In this document: in pieces, positions 1 through 8,079 of the stretch
Layout of the letters: each line of letters opens with the position of its first letter
Numbering within the stretch: the stretch's first letter is position 1
NCBI RefSeq assembly: GCF_005876955.1
Contig: NZ_SSCL01000001.1
Location: 248,001-312,000, forward strand
Direction of reading: 5' to 3'
Length of the DNA: 64,000 nt
Source of the DNA: Sinomonas gamaensis
Lineage (GTDB): Bacteria; Actinomycetota; Actinomycetes; Actinomycetales; Micrococcaceae
Position numbers and translations under genes: made by a program
Notes under the pieces: model-generated
What the model saw: the letters and a program-made list of their open reading frames with translations, nothing else
Told to the model about the DNA's origin: nothing
The model's database searches: none

Positions 1-461
1 TCGACCCGATCCACAACGGCCACCTCGAAGTCATCGCACGTGCCGCGAACCAGTTCGACGAGGTGATCGTGGCGGTGTCCACGAACTACGCGAAGAAGTA
101 CCGATTCGGTTTGGACGAACGGATTGAGATGGCACGGCGGACCCTCGGCGCGATCAGCGGCATCCTCGTCGAGCCGATGGGGGAGGGCCTGCTGGCCGAG
201 TACTGCCACGAACGCGGAGCGTCGGCCATCGTCAAGGGCCTGCGGTCGTCGTCGGACTTCGACTACGAGCTGCCCATGGCCATCATGAACCGCCAGCTCT
301 CAGGGGTGGAAACGGTATTCTTGGCGGCGGAGTCCCACTACGTGCACCTCTCTTCGACCCTGATCAAAGAGGTCCACGATCTCGGCGGGGACGTGTCCGA
401 GTTCGTGCCGCGCGCCGTCTTGGCGCGCCTCGATGCGACGGCTCCCCGGCGCGAGGCGTGA
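1..461 (+). CDS. coaD: Phosphopantetheine adenylyltransferase, 5'-truncated by the window edge
   Basis: This enzyme joins ATP and 4'-phosphopantetheine to give dephospho-CoA, the penultimate step of CoA synthesis, in the cytosol. The readable frame starts at base 3 with DPIHNGHLEVIARA, the family's nucleotide-binding HxGH region (here HNGH); the initiator Met and about ten residues lie upstream of the window. Further matches are KGLRSSSDFDYELPMA, which is the conserved KGLR substrate-binding stretch, and STLIKE near the C-terminus. The C-terminal length is normal. It ends in TGA just before the promoter of the yceD-rpmF-rnc group, so it is probably the last gene of its own unit. Identification is secure; only the start is missing. 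Confidence 0.95.
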   Translation, partial: DPIHNGHLEVIARAANQFDEVIVAVSTNYAKKYRFGLDERIEMARRTLGAISGILVEPMGEGLLAEYCHERGASAIVKGLRSSSDFDYELPMAIMNRQLSGVETVFLAAESHYVHLSSTLIKEVHDLGGDVSEFVPRAVLARLDATAPRREA

Positions 462-479
462 CCGTCTGGGTGCCCCGTT

Positions 480-508
480 TTGGGCCTCGGCGCCGCACAG
501 GCTAGGAT
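480..508 (+). promoter_or_regulatory. Sigma-70-type promoter for yceD-rpmF-rnc
   Basis: A TTGGGC -35 box (480-485) is separated by exactly 17 bases from a TAGGAT -10 box (503-508), downstream of the coaD stop. The transcript would begin near 514-516 and give a leader of about 25 bases with AGGAG at 531-535. The -10 box covers the in-frame TTG at 508, which argues against that codon as the yceD start. Confidence 0.6.
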
Positions 509-540
509 TGTTTGTCGGTCTATGTTCTACAGGAGTTCTC

Positions 541-1095
541 ATTAAGCGCGAAGATCGTTCGCCCTTGACGGTCGACGTCAAGGATCTCGGGCGCAGCCCG
601 GGCATGATGCGGACACTCACAGAGCATGTGCCCGCACCGAGTGATCTCGGTGTGGCGCTCATCGGCGTCAGGGAAGGGTCCCCCGTGGACCTCGATCTGA
701 GGCTCGAGTCCGTCCACGAGGGGATCCTGGTATCGGGAACCGCGCACGTCGAAGTAAACGGCGAGTGCGGGCGGTGCCTGGATCCTATCGAGTACGGTCT
801 CGACGTCGATGTGCAAGAGCTTTTCTCCTTCGAGGGCGTGGTGCCTTCCGAGGGGGAAGACGATGAAGAGCAACGTCGAGTCGAGCACGATTCCATCGAT
901 CTTGAGCCGGTGTTGCGGGACGCAGTAGTAACCATGCTGCCGTTCCAGCCGGTGTGCCGGGAGGACTGCCCGGGGCTGTGCCCCGAGTGCGGGATCCGCC
1001 TCGCAGACGAGCCGGGCCACCATCACGAGGTCCTCGACCCGCGGTGGTCGGCCTTGGCGGATCTGGTCAGGCCCGACCGGCAGAATGATGAATAA
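541..1095 (+). CDS. yceD: YceD family (DUF177) protein, apparent ATT start
   Basis: YceD/DUF177 proteins are encoded next to rpmF in most bacteria and act in 23S rRNA maturation or accumulation; exact biochemistry is unsettled. The family pattern is visible: [15 protein letters not shown] at the N-terminus, [10 protein letters not shown] in the middle and a Cys cluster ([13 protein letters not shown]) near the C-terminus. The frame is open from an ATG at 433, but that lies inside coaD. A TTG at 508 lies inside the -10 box, and a TTG at 565 would remove part of the conserved start. The best-placed initiator is ATT at 541, five bases after AGGAG (531-535), giving a protein starting KREDRSPL after the initiator. 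rpmF follows after 29 bases. Confidence 0.85.
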   Translation: MKREDRSPLTVDVKDLGRSPGMMRTLTEHVPAPSDLGVALIGVREGSPVDLDLRLESVHEGILVSGTAHVEVNGECGRCLDPIEYGLDVDVQELFSFEGVVPSEGEDDEEQRRVEHDSIDLEPVLRDAVVTMLPFQPVCREDCPGLCPECGIRLADEPGHHHEVLDPRWSALADLVRPDRQNDE

Positions 1096-1124
1096 GTGTT
1101 GGCCCTAAGAGAAATGAGTTAGCA

Positions 1125-1328
1125 GTGGCAGTTCCCAAGCGGAAGATGTCCCGCTCGAACACCCGTGCGCGCCGCTCCCAGTGGAAGGCGTCCGTCCCCA
1201 CCCTCGTCAAGACCGTGGAGAACGGTCGCGTGACCTACAGCCTCCCGCACCAGGCGAAGGTCGTCACCGACTCGGCCGGCACGGCGCTCTTCATGGAGTA
1301 CAAGGGCCGCAAGGTCGCCGACGCCTGA
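1125..1328 (+). CDS. rpmF: 50S ribosomal protein L32
   Basis: This is a small basic protein of the large ribosomal subunit. The 67-residue product begins [20 protein letters not shown] after a GTG initiator, the standard actinobacterial L32 N-terminus. It is the kind without the four zinc-binding cysteines, since none are present. The C-terminal half ([15 protein letters not shown]) also matches the family. It sits between yceD and rnc, the usual arrangement, and is probably transcribed with both from the promoter near 480-508. Nothing abnormal is seen. Confidence 0.95.
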   Translation: MAVPKRKMSRSNTRARRSQWKASVPTLVKTVENGRVTYSLPHQAKVVTDSAGTALFMEYKGRKVADA

Positions 1329-1356
1329 GCTGTTCGAAGACAGCCAGTCGCCCGAT

Positions 1357-2094
1357 ATGCCCGCTCGCGATGAGCTTCTGAAGCGTCTCGGCGTCGAGAT
1401 CGACGCCGAGACGCTTCGTCTTGCCCTCACGCATCGCTCGTACGCCTATGAGAACGGCGGAATCCCCACGAACGAGCGCCTCGAGTTCCTCGGGGACTCG
1501 ATTCTGGGCTTCTCCGTCACCGATCACCTCTACCGCACCTACCCGCACCTATCGGAGGGTGAGCTCGCCAAGCGCCGGGCCGCCGTCGTGAGCACCCGAG
1601 CCCTCGCCAGCATCGCGCGCCGCCTCGGCGTCGGGGAGTGCATCCTTCTCGGCCACGGCGAGAAGGTGACCAACGGCAAGAACAAGTCGTCCATCCTCGC
1701 GGACACCATGGAGGCCCTTATCGGCGCCACCTACATGTCCAACGACCTCGAGGAGGCCCGCCGCCTCGTGGTGCGGCTCGTGGGGCCGCTCCTCGAAGAC
1801 GCCGCCGTGCTAGGAGCAGGCACCGACTGGAAGACCCACATCCAGGAACTGGCCGCGAATCGTCAGCTCGGCAACATCCACTACGCCGTCGTCGGCGATG
1901 GACCCGACCATGCGCGCACCTACACGGCGACTCTGAGCATCGGGGGAGTCCCCTACGGCACCGGAGCCGGCAATTCGAAGAAGGAAGCGGAGCAGCACTC
2001 CGCCGCCGACGCCTGGAAGGTGCTGTGCCCGGACGTATCCGGTGACCTCGGCAGCTCCCCCGGCGAGCGCGCGAGCGCCGACGGATCCGTCTAG
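1357..2094 (+). CDS. rnc: Ribonuclease III
   Basis: The double-strand-specific endoribonuclease processes rRNA precursors and structured mRNAs in a Mg2+-dependent way. The signature [10 protein letters not shown] is at residues 39-48, with the metal-binding acids at E40 and D47. A second acidic patch (DTMEALIGA) follows in the middle. The C-terminal part, from about residue 165 ([10 protein letters not shown] to [13 protein letters not shown]), is a double-stranded-RNA-binding domain. At 245 residues it has the usual length plus a short disordered tail. It starts at ATG 28 bases after rpmF and ends two bases before mutM, so the pair is probably translationally coupled. Confidence 0.97.
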   Translation: MPARDELLKRLGVEIDAETLRLALTHRSYAYENGGIPTNERLEFLGDSILGFSVTDHLYRTYPHLSEGELAKRRAAVVSTRALASIARRLGVGECILLGHGEKVTNGKNKSSILADTMEALIGATYMSNDLEEARRLVVRLVGPLLEDAAVLGAGTDWKTHIQELAANRQLGNIHYAVVGDGPDHARTYTATLSIGGVPYGTGAGNSKKEAEQHSAADAWKVLCPDVSGDLGSSPGERASADGSV

Positions 2095-2096
2095 CC

Positions 2097-3056
2097 TTGC
2101 CCGAACTCCCCGAAGTAGAGGTCGTGCGCCGCGGCCTCTCGACCTGGGTCGCCGGGCGACGGATCGACCGTGTCGAGGTTCTGGATCCCCGCTCCGTCCG
2201 CCGCCACACTCTCGGTCCCGAGGACTTCCGCGGCCAGCTCGAAGGAGCGGTCGTCCTCGGCGCGGTGCGTCGTGGCAAGTTCCTGTGGCTCCCGCTGGCT
2301 GACAGCGTCGACCGGGTTGACAGTCCCGACGCACTCCCGCACACGGCGCTCATGGCGCACCTTGGGATGAGCGGACAGCTCCTCGTCGAGGACCCCGAGC
2401 AGCCGGACGAGAAGCACCTCAAAGTGCGGCTCACGCTTTCGGCGGCTCCGGGCCTCCCTGACGAGCTCCGCTTCGTGGACCAGCGCATCTTCGGAGGCCT
2501 CGCGGTCGTGCCCCTTGTTCCAACGGACGACGGCGGCCCGGGCGGCCTCGGAGCAGGGCGCCTGCCGCTCATCGCGGCTGACGCTGCGCACATCGCCCGA
2601 GACCCGCTCGATCCGGCCTTCTCCGCGGACGAGCTCCATCGTCGGCTCCGCGCCCGCCGCACGAGCATCAAGCGGGCGCTTCTGGACCAGCGGCTCGTCT
2701 CGGGGATCGGCAATATCTACGCGGACGAGGCGCTCTGGGCAGCCCGCCTCCATTACGCCCGCGCGACCGACACCCTCCGGCGGGCAGAGACGCGGCGGCT
2801 TGTCGAGGCGGTGCAGGACGTCATGGCACGGGCTCTCGAGGCGGGGGGCACGAGCTTCGATTCCCTGTACGTCAACGTCAACGGCGCCTCCGGCTACTTC
2901 GACCGCTCCCTGTCCGCCTACGGGCGCGCCGGGAGGGCGTGCACGCGCTGCGCTGAGGAAGGCCGCACCAGCATCATGGTCCGCGAGCCGTTCATGAACC
3001 GCTCGTCGTATCGGTGCCCCCACTGCCAGCGGACGCCCCGCAACGCGCGCTGGTAG
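2097..3056 (+). CDS. mutM: Formamidopyrimidine-DNA glycosylase (Fpg)
   Basis: This base-excision-repair enzyme removes 8-oxoguanine and ring-opened purines and nicks the DNA by beta,delta-elimination. The start is a TTG, so the mature protein begins with Pro2-Glu3 (PELPEVE); Pro is the Schiff-base nucleophile and Glu the general acid. [10 protein letters not shown] and the helix-two-turn-helix region ([15 protein letters not shown]) are present. The C-terminus carries a four-Cys zinc finger (CTRC and CPHC). Its length of 319 residues is slightly above the usual 270-290, with an insertion near residues 135-160. It begins two bases after rnc, a common actinobacterial rnc-mutM-smc layout. Confidence 0.96.
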   Translation: MPELPEVEVVRRGLSTWVAGRRIDRVEVLDPRSVRRHTLGPEDFRGQLEGAVVLGAVRRGKFLWLPLADSVDRVDSPDALPHTALMAHLGMSGQLLVEDPEQPDEKHLKVRLTLSAAPGLPDELRFVDQRIFGGLAVVPLVPTDDGGPGGLGAGRLPLIAADAAHIARDPLDPAFSADELHRRLRARRTSIKRALLDQRLVSGIGNIYADEALWAARLHYARATDTLRRAETRRLVEAVQDVMARALEAGGTSFDSLYVNVNGASGYFDRSLSAYGRAGRACTRCAEEGRTSIMVREPFMNRSSYRCPHCQRTPRNARW

Positions 3057-3137
3057 CCGAGAACTGTCAATGCCCGGTGGCAGAATGCAGAACAGGATTG
3101 CCCACCGCCGCCACAGCGACAGGAGAACACCGCTCCC

Positions 3138-6100
3138 TTGCATCTCAAGACCCTGACCATCCGAGGCTTCAAGTCGTTCGCCTCGGCCACGACGTTCGAA
3201 TTCGAACCGGGCGTGACCGCAGTTGTCGGTCCGAACGGTTCGGGGAAGTCGAACGTCGTCGACGCGCTGGCGTGGGTCATGGGGGAGCAAGGTGCCAAGA
3301 CGCTGCGCGGCGGGAAGATGGAGGACGTCATCTTCGCGGGCACTGCCGGACGCCCGCCGCTCGGACGCGCCCAGGTTTCCCTGACCATCGACAACGCCGA
3401 CGGGGCCTTGCCGATCGAGTACAGCGAGGTCACGATCTCCCGCACGCTCTTCCGCACCGGCGGGTCTGAGTACGCGATCAACGGGGAGGCCTGCCGCCTC
3501 CTCGACATCCAGGAGCTCCTCAGCGACTCGGGCCTCGGACGCGAGATGCACGTGATCGTGGGGCAGGGGCAGCTGGATCGGGTCCTGCATGCGACCCCAG
3601 AGGACCGGCGCGGCTTCATTGAGGAGGCGGCCGGGATCCTCAAGCACCGCCGACGCAAGGAGCGCACGGTGCGCAAGCTCGATGCGATGCAGGGCAACCT
3701 CCAGCGCCTTGCCGACCTCACGGGGGAGATCCGGCGCCAGCTCGGCCCTCTGGGCCGTCAGGCGCAGGTGGCGCGGAGAGCCCAGACGATCCAAGCGGAT
3801 GTGCGCGACGCCCGTGCGCGGCTGCTGGCGGACGATGTGGTGCGCCTGAGGGAATCGCTGGAGAAGGACCGCGCGGACCAGTCGGCGCTGATGGAACGGC
3901 GGGCCCAGGTCGAGCGGGACCTCGAGGCCGCGCGGCGCGAACAGGCGGACGCGGAGCGCGCAGCCGCGGTGGCGACGCCGCGCCTGAACGCCGCACGCGA
4001 CCTCTGGTACCGGCTCTCGTCTGGAAGGGAGCGGCTCCGATCCCTCGCCAAGGTCGCCGAGGAACGGCGCCGTCTCCTCGGAACGAATGAGCCAGAGCAT
4101 TCGGGGCGGGACCCAGAGCGCCTCGAACGGCAGGCCGAGGAGGCGCGCGAGGAGCTCGCCGTGCTGGCCGAGGCCATCGACGTGCGGGCCGAGACCCTCG
4201 AGGAGGCGTCCGAGGCTCGCGCGGAGGCCGAGGCCGAGGCTGCAGAGGAGGACCGGCGCCACACCGCGAGGCTGAGGGCCCTGGCCGACCGCAGGGAGGG
4301 CTTGGCCCGGCTCGCGGGCGCGGTGGCGGCGGCGCGGAGCCGAGTCGAAGCGGCGGAGGGCGAGATCGGCCGGCTCCGCTCGTCACTGGGCTCGGCGAGC
4401 CAGCGCCGCCGGGACGCCGAACTCGAATTCACCGCCCTCGAATCCCAGGTCGCGGGGGTGGAGGAGGGCGAGGAGGGACTCGACGCCGAGTACGAGGACG
4501 CCGCCGCGCGCCAGGAAGCTGCGGAGGCAGCGCTGGCCGAGATCGAGGAGCGCCGGCGCGACGCCGACGCTGCACGCCGTTCGCTCGAGGCGCGGCTCGA
4601 GGTGCTGCGTGCCGGCCTGAGGGGGCGGGACGGCAGCGGAGCCATCGCAGCATCCGGCGATGGGGTTCTCGGACCCGTTGCGTCTCTGGTCAAGGCCGAG
4701 CCGGGATTCGAGGCCGCCCTGGCGGCTGCGCTGGGCGCGGCCGCGGAGGGCCTTGCGATGGACGGCGCCGACGCGGCCCACCGCGCGCTCTTGCGACTGA
4801 GGGAGGATGACGGCGGCCAGGCAGCGCTCCTCGTCGGCGGCGCCCCCATGCTAGAACGCCCGGAGTCTCCCCGCCCCGCGCTGCCGGAGAACGCCCACTG
4901 GCTGACCACGGTGGTGACCTCTGATGCGCGGGTGCGCTCCGCCATCGTTCGCCTCCTCGACCACGTCGTCGCGGTGACGGATACCTCCGAGGCTGCCGCG
5001 ATCCTCGCCGAGCAGCCGGATCTCATGGTCGTGACGCGTCAGGGCGATGTGCTGACCTCTGCCGTGGTGAGGGGAGGATCGGCTGGTGCGCCGTCCACGC
5101 TGGAGCTGCAGGCGCAGGCCGAAGTCGCGGAGGCGGAGCTCGCCGCCGCCCAAGCGGAGTACGAGCGCACAGGCTTCGAGCTCATGGGCGCCCGTGACCG
5201 CGTGCGGGAGGCCGCCGAGCGTGCGGACGCGGCCCTCGCCGCACTCCACGACTCCGATGCGAAGTTCGCGGCGGTCGCCGAGCGCCTCGCCGCCTTGGGG
5301 GCGCAGCTACGCGGCGCGACCGCCGAGGACGAGCGGCTCCGGGCGTCCCTCGCGGCCGCCGAGTCGCAGCTCGAGTCCGAACAGGAGACTCTTGCGACCG
5401 CCGTCGAGCGCCTGGAGGCGGCCGAAGAGGCCGCGGCCGGAGTTGAAGAGGATGACGGCGCCACCTCCTCAGGCGATCGGGATCGTCTGGCGCAGCGGGC
5501 GACGGCGGCGCGTGCGGCGGAGCTTGAGGCTCGCCTCGCGCTCCGGAGTGCAGAGGAGCAGCACCGGGCGCTCGAGGCACGGGCAGAATCCCTCGAACGC
5601 GCCGCCGCGGGCGAGCGGCGGGCGGCGGCGGAGGCCCAGCGCCGCGCCCAGGAACGCGCAGCCAAGGCTGCACGTGCCGCGGACGTGGCCCGCGCGGCCC
5701 AGGCCGGGGTGGAGGCGATGGACCGGGCAGTGGAGGAGGCGGCCGAGGAGCGCGACGCCGCGGAGGAGCGACGAGCCGAACTCGACGAGAGGCTCACCGG
5801 CCTGCGCTCGATGACCGACGCCCTCGCCAAGGAGCTCGCCGAGCTGGGCAACGCAGCGCACCGCGACGAACTCGCACGCGCCGAGCTCGGCCTTCGCCTC
5901 GAGGCCCTCGAGGACCGCGCTGTTGAGGAGCTCGGCATTTCGGCCCAGCAGCTCGTCGACGAGTTTGGCCCGCACCTGCCGGTCCCGATCCCTGAAGCCG
6001 AGGCGGCGGGGGGCGACAAGTGGGCGGCCCTCCGCGTCGAAGTCAACGAGGCGGGGCAGCCGGTCGGCGGGGCCCCGTACGTGCGCGCCGAACAGGAGAA

Positions 6101-6746
6101 GCGGCTCAAGAAGGCCGAACGGGACCTCGCGGCCCTCGGCAAGGTCAATCCGCTGGCCCTCGAGGAGTTCGCGGCGCTCGAGGAGCGGCACCGATTCCTG
6201 AACGAGCAGCTCGAGGACCTCAAGGCGAGTCGTCGCGACCTTCTCGCCATCATCAAGGACGTCGACGACCGCGTGCAGCGCGTGTTCGCCGAGGCATTCG
6301 CGGACACCGCCGTCCAATTCGAGCGGGTCTTCGGGCGGCTCTTCCCAGGCGGCGAGGGACGCCTGGTGCTCACCGAGCCTGAGGACATGCTGACTACGGG
6401 CATCGAGGTCGAGGCACGGCCGGCGGGCAAGAAGATCAAGCGGCTCTCGCTGCTCTCCGGTGGCGAGCGCTCGCTCACGGCGGTCGCGCTGCTCGTGGCC
6501 ATCTTCAAGGCCAGGCCGTCGCCCTTCTACGTGATGGACGAGGTCGAGGCCGCTCTCGACGACACGAACCTGGGGCGGCTCATTACGATCTTCGAGGAGC
6601 TGCGCGAGTCCAGCCAGCTCATCGTCATCACGCACCAGAAGCGAACGATGGAGGTTGCAGACGCCCTCTACGGCGTGTCGATGCGGGGCGACGGGGTCTC
6701 GACCGTCATCAGCCAGAAGCTCGAACGCGCCGAAAGCCTGTCATGA
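3138..6746 (+). CDS. smc: Chromosome segregation/condensation ATPase SMC
   Basis: SMC forms the condensin ring with ScpA and ScpB and organises the chromosome. The 1202-residue product has the full layout. The N-terminal ATPase half has Walker A GPNGSGKS at residues 31-38. A very long Ala/Glu/Arg-rich coiled coil follows, with a hinge around 490-650, then a returning coiled coil. The C-terminal half carries the ABC signature LSGGE (1106-1110) and Walker B with D1134-E1135 (YVMDEVEAALDD). The start is TTG, preceded by AGGAGA at 3120-3125. An 81-base gap separates it from mutM. Several long open frames on the opposite strand here are codon-bias artefacts. Confidence 0.97.
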   Translation: MHLKTLTIRGFKSFASATTFEFEPGVTAVVGPNGSGKSNVVDALAWVMGEQGAKTLRGGKMEDVIFAGTAGRPPLGRAQVSLTIDNADGALPIEYSEVTISRTLFRTGGSEYAINGEACRLLDIQELLSDSGLGREMHVIVGQGQLDRVLHATPEDRRGFIEEAAGILKHRRRKERTVRKLDAMQGNLQRLADLTGEIRRQLGPLGRQAQVARRAQTIQADVRDARARLLADDVVRLRESLEKDRADQSALMERRAQVERDLEAARREQADAERAAAVATPRLNAARDLWYRLSSGRERLRSLAKVAEERRRLLGTNEPEHSGRDPERLERQAEEAREELAVLAEAIDVRAETLEEASEARAEAEAEAAEEDRRHTARLRALADRREGLARLAGAVAAARSRVEAAEGEIGRLRSSLGSASQRRRDAELEFTALESQVAGVEEGEEGLDAEYEDAAARQEAAEAALAEIEERRRDADAARRSLEARLEVLRAGLRGRDGSGAIAASGDGVLGPVASLVKAEPGFEAALAAALGAAAEGLAMDGADAAHRALLRLREDDGGQAALLVGGAPMLERPESPRPALPENAHWLTTVVTSDARVRSAIVRLLDHVVAVTDTSEAAAILAEQPDLMVVTRQGDVLTSAVVRGGSAGAPSTLELQAQAEVAEAELAAAQAEYERTGFELMGARDRVREAAERADAALAALHDSDAKFAAVAERLAALGAQLRGATAEDERLRASLAAAESQLESEQETLATAVERLEAAEEAAAGVEEDDGATSSGDRDRLAQRATAARAAELEARLALRSAEEQHRALEARAESLERAAAGERRAAAEAQRRAQERAAKAARAADVARAAQAGVEAMDRAVEEAAEERDAAEERRAELDERLTGLRSMTDALAKELAELGNAAHRDELARAELGLRLEALEDRAVEELGISAQQLVDEFGPHLPVPIPEAEAAGGDKWAALRVEVNEAGQPVGGAPYVRAEQEKRLKKAERDLAALGKVNPLALEEFAALEERHRFLNEQLEDLKASRRDLLAIIKDVDDRVQRVFAEAFADTAVQFERVFGRLFPGGEGRLVLTEPEDMLTTGIEVEARPAGKKIKRLSLLSGGERSLTAVALLVAIFKARPSPFYVMDEVEAALDDTNLGRLITIFEELRESSQLIVITHQKRTMEVADALYGVSMRGDGVSTVISQKLERAESLS

Positions 6747-6759
6747 CAGACTAGGTCTC

Positions 6760-7980
6760 GTGACAGACCTCTCCGCATTGCTGCCTTTCATCATTGCTGT
6801 GATCGTGCTCTTCATCGTCGCCGGGTCCGTCATCGGGCTTGTCCGGGGGCGGCGCTCAAGGGTTCGCTACACGGACACGAGGGATGCCAACGATCCCGTC
6901 CTCGCGCCCAACCAACCGAACGTGGCCGGTTCCGATACGGGCGCGCCGACCGCGGTCGCCGAGCCGCCGGCACCCACCCTCGAGGCCGAGCCGGGCGTCG
7001 AGGTCCCGGAGGCGTTCGAGGAGCCCGTCGCCGAGGCGGTGCCCACCGAGACCCCGGCTCCGGTCGCGGGCAGGCTCCAGCGGCTCCGCGAGCGGCTCGC
7101 CCGCAGCAACAACGTCCTCGGCAAGGGCCTTCTCGCCCTGCTCTCGAGCGACCGCATCGACGACAACGTCTGGGACGAGGTCGAGGAGACCCTGCTGCTC
7201 GCCGACATCGGCACCGAGCCGAGCCTTGAGCTCGTCGACACCCTCAAGGACCGCGTCAAGGTCATGGGGAGCCGGAATCCGGACGAGGTCCGAGCGATGC
7301 TCCGCGACGAGCTCGTCAAGCTCGTCGACCCCTCCCTCGACCGCTCGCTCAACGTGGACCGCAAGGCGGGCAAGCCCGCCGTCGTCCTCGTGGTCGGCGT
7401 CAACGGCGTGGGCAAGACGACCACGGTCGGCAAACTCGCGCGCGTCCTGGTCGCGGAGGACAAGGACGTGATCCTGGGCGCCGCGGACACCTTCCGGGCG
7501 GCAGCCGCGGAGCAGCTGGCCACCTGGGGTGCCCGCGTGGGTGTTCCGACGGTGAAGTCCGACGTCGATGGCGCCGACCCTGCGTCAGTCGCCTTCGAGG
7601 CGGTCAAGGCCGGCATCGAGCAGGAGGTCGACGTGGTCATGGTCGACACCGCCGGCCGCCTGCAGAACAAAGTGGGGCTCATGGACGAGCTCGGCAAGGT
7701 CAAGCGCGTCATCGAGAAGCAGGCCGAGGTGGATGAAGTCCTTCTGGTCCTCGACGCCACGACAGGGCAGAACGGCTTGAACCAGGCCAAGGTGTTCTCC
7801 GAGGTCGTCGACATCACCGGGATCGTCCTGACCAAGCTGGACGGCACCGCGAAGGGCGGCATCGTCGTCGCGATCCAGAAGCAGCTCGGGGTGCCCGTCA
7901 AGCTCGTGGGCCTCGGCGAAGGCCCGGACGATCTCGCGCCCTTCGATGTGGAGGGCTTCGTCGACGCGATCCTCGCCTGA
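6760..7980 (+). CDS. ftsY: Signal recognition particle receptor FtsY
   Basis: FtsY is the membrane-bound GTPase that docks the Ffh-containing SRP at the translocon. I chose the GTG at 6760, 13 bases after smc. It gives an N-terminal transmembrane segment (residues about 5-28), then an acidic Glu/Pro/Ala-rich A domain to about residue 110, then the NG domain. The G1 motif GVNGVGKT is at 213-220, DTAGR near 296 and TKLD at 358-361. An upstream ATG at 6655 would overlap smc and add an unrelated basic stretch, so it is rejected. The N-terminal membrane helix is typical of actinobacterial FtsY. The gene ends at a GC-rich hairpin. Confidence 0.96.
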   Translation: MTDLSALLPFIIAVIVLFIVAGSVIGLVRGRRSRVRYTDTRDANDPVLAPNQPNVAGSDTGAPTAVAEPPAPTLEAEPGVEVPEAFEEPVAEAVPTETPAPVAGRLQRLRERLARSNNVLGKGLLALLSSDRIDDNVWDEVEETLLLADIGTEPSLELVDTLKDRVKVMGSRNPDEVRAMLRDELVKLVDPSLDRSLNVDRKAGKPAVVLVVGVNGVGKTTTVGKLARVLVAEDKDVILGAADTFRAAAAEQLATWGARVGVPTVKSDVDGADPASVAFEAVKAGIEQEVDVVMVDTAGRLQNKVGLMDELGKVKRVIEKQAEVDEVLLVLDATTGQNGLNQAKVFSEVVDITGIVLTKLDGTAKGGIVVAIQKQLGVPVKLVGLGEGPDDLAPFDVEGFVDAILA

Positions 7981-7982
7981 CA

Positions 7983-8025
7983 GCCTTCCCCCGCCTCCCG
8001 CTCTTGACTCGGGGCGGGGGAAGGC
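7983..8025 (+). terminator. GC-rich hairpin after ftsY
   Basis: The arms GCCTTCCCCCGCC (7983-7995) and GGCGGGGGAAGGC (8013-8025) are perfect complements around a 17-base loop that can itself pair further. There is no clear T-tract, as is common for actinobacterial terminators. It separates the smc-ftsY unit from the secreted oxidase gene. Confidence 0.6.
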
Positions 8026-8079
8026 GCACTGTGTTCGCGCTGGGAGTTTCACAACGGTCTCCACGCTGTGGGAGTACCG

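Noticed and set aside
2091-4262. A 723-codon open frame on the minus strand across mutM and smc
   Set aside because: It is antisense to two certain genes, has no family features, and follows from high-GC codon bias (third-position GC).
4758-6508. Very long Ser/Arg/Ala frames opposite smc
   Set aside because: The repetitive composition mirrors the SMC coiled-coil codons; there is no start context or motif.
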